A stretch of 64,000 nt of DNA from Pedobacter sp. KBW06 (lineage in GTDB: Bacteria; Bacteroidota; Bacteroidia; Sphingobacteriales; Sphingobacteriaceae), in NCBI RefSeq assembly GCF_003852525.1, contig NZ_QAJL01000001.1, forward strand, positions 544,983-608,982, written 5' to 3'. A program made the translations under genes and the position numbers. The notes below the pieces were generated by a model. It searched no databases and was not told the DNA's origin. It was given only the letters and a program-made list of their open reading frames with translations. Numbering within the stretch: position 1 is the stretch's first letter; each line of letters starts with the position of its first letter. This document shows, in pieces, positions 63,980-64,000 of the stretch.

Positions 63980-64000
63980 TATTCAACGAAGCAGGACAAA

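Overview
The window looks like chromosome from a Bacteroidota of the Sphingobacteriaceae, most like Pedobacter. The signs are a SusC/SusD pair, an outer membrane beta-barrel protein beside a GLPGLI protein, a Hc1-type histone H1-like protein, an RpoD-type sigma factor of Bacteroidota size, S9 peptidases, KDO and MEP-pathway genes, weak Shine-Dalgarno sequences and several TAnnTTTG promoter boxes. The genus is inferred from gene content only; no 16S or marker search was possible.

Layout. 1-7.7 kb is housekeeping: the end of queA, ispD, then a minus-strand group (acyltransferase, gatC, a LolD/MacB-type ATPase, PduO-type adenosyltransferase, DUF2795, a tiny membrane protein), then plus-strand trpS, a deoxynucleoside kinase, kdsB and a lipoprotein. 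8-19.8 kb holds an outer membrane beta-barrel protein with its GLPGLI partner, pyrG, yidC, an S9 peptidase and a fused SpmA/SpmB-like membrane protein. 19.8-24.5 kb is a SusC/SusD nutrient-uptake pair on the minus strand. 25.0 kb is an OsmC protein.

25.5-37.9 kb is an accessory, partly AT-rich block that I read as a decayed prophage. It has a tail fibre/tail-tip protein without its N-terminus, a tape measure gene broken by an extra A in an A7 tract, a deletion scar joining these two, a small phage-type gene with an in-frame amber codon, and an N-terminally damaged ASCH gene. Intact-looking cargo remains: a small lipoprotein and a DUF5648-type secreted protein, a helix-turn-helix protein behind a strong operator/promoter, a membrane-anchored protein, and a RelA/SpoT-type nucleotide synthetase-domain protein that could be a toxic alarmone synthetase or phage-defence factor. 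No integrase, terminase, portal or capsid gene is visible. A tRNA-Arg(TCT) sits just outside the right edge.

38-64 kb returns to chromosome: an exonuclease/GIY-YIG fusion, an acyl-CoA dehydrogenase, a 1322-residue Pls/PosA-type peptide synthetase (family of epsilon-poly-L-lysine synthetase), a quinone reductase divergent from an HxlR regulator, a hybrid histidine kinase, dinB, a histone-like protein, a divergent RpoD-like sigma factor, an oxidoreductase, cbpA-cbpM, an SRAP-family protein that has lost all four known catalytic residues, a secreted nuclease, a SulP transporter, and an arsenic operon (arsR, DUF6428, arsC, ACR3) with two near-identical operator boxes.

The items most worth following up are the RelA/SpoT protein in the prophage block, the Pls/PosA synthetase with its predicted basic substrate, the catalytically dead SRAP paralogue, and the repeated ars operator.
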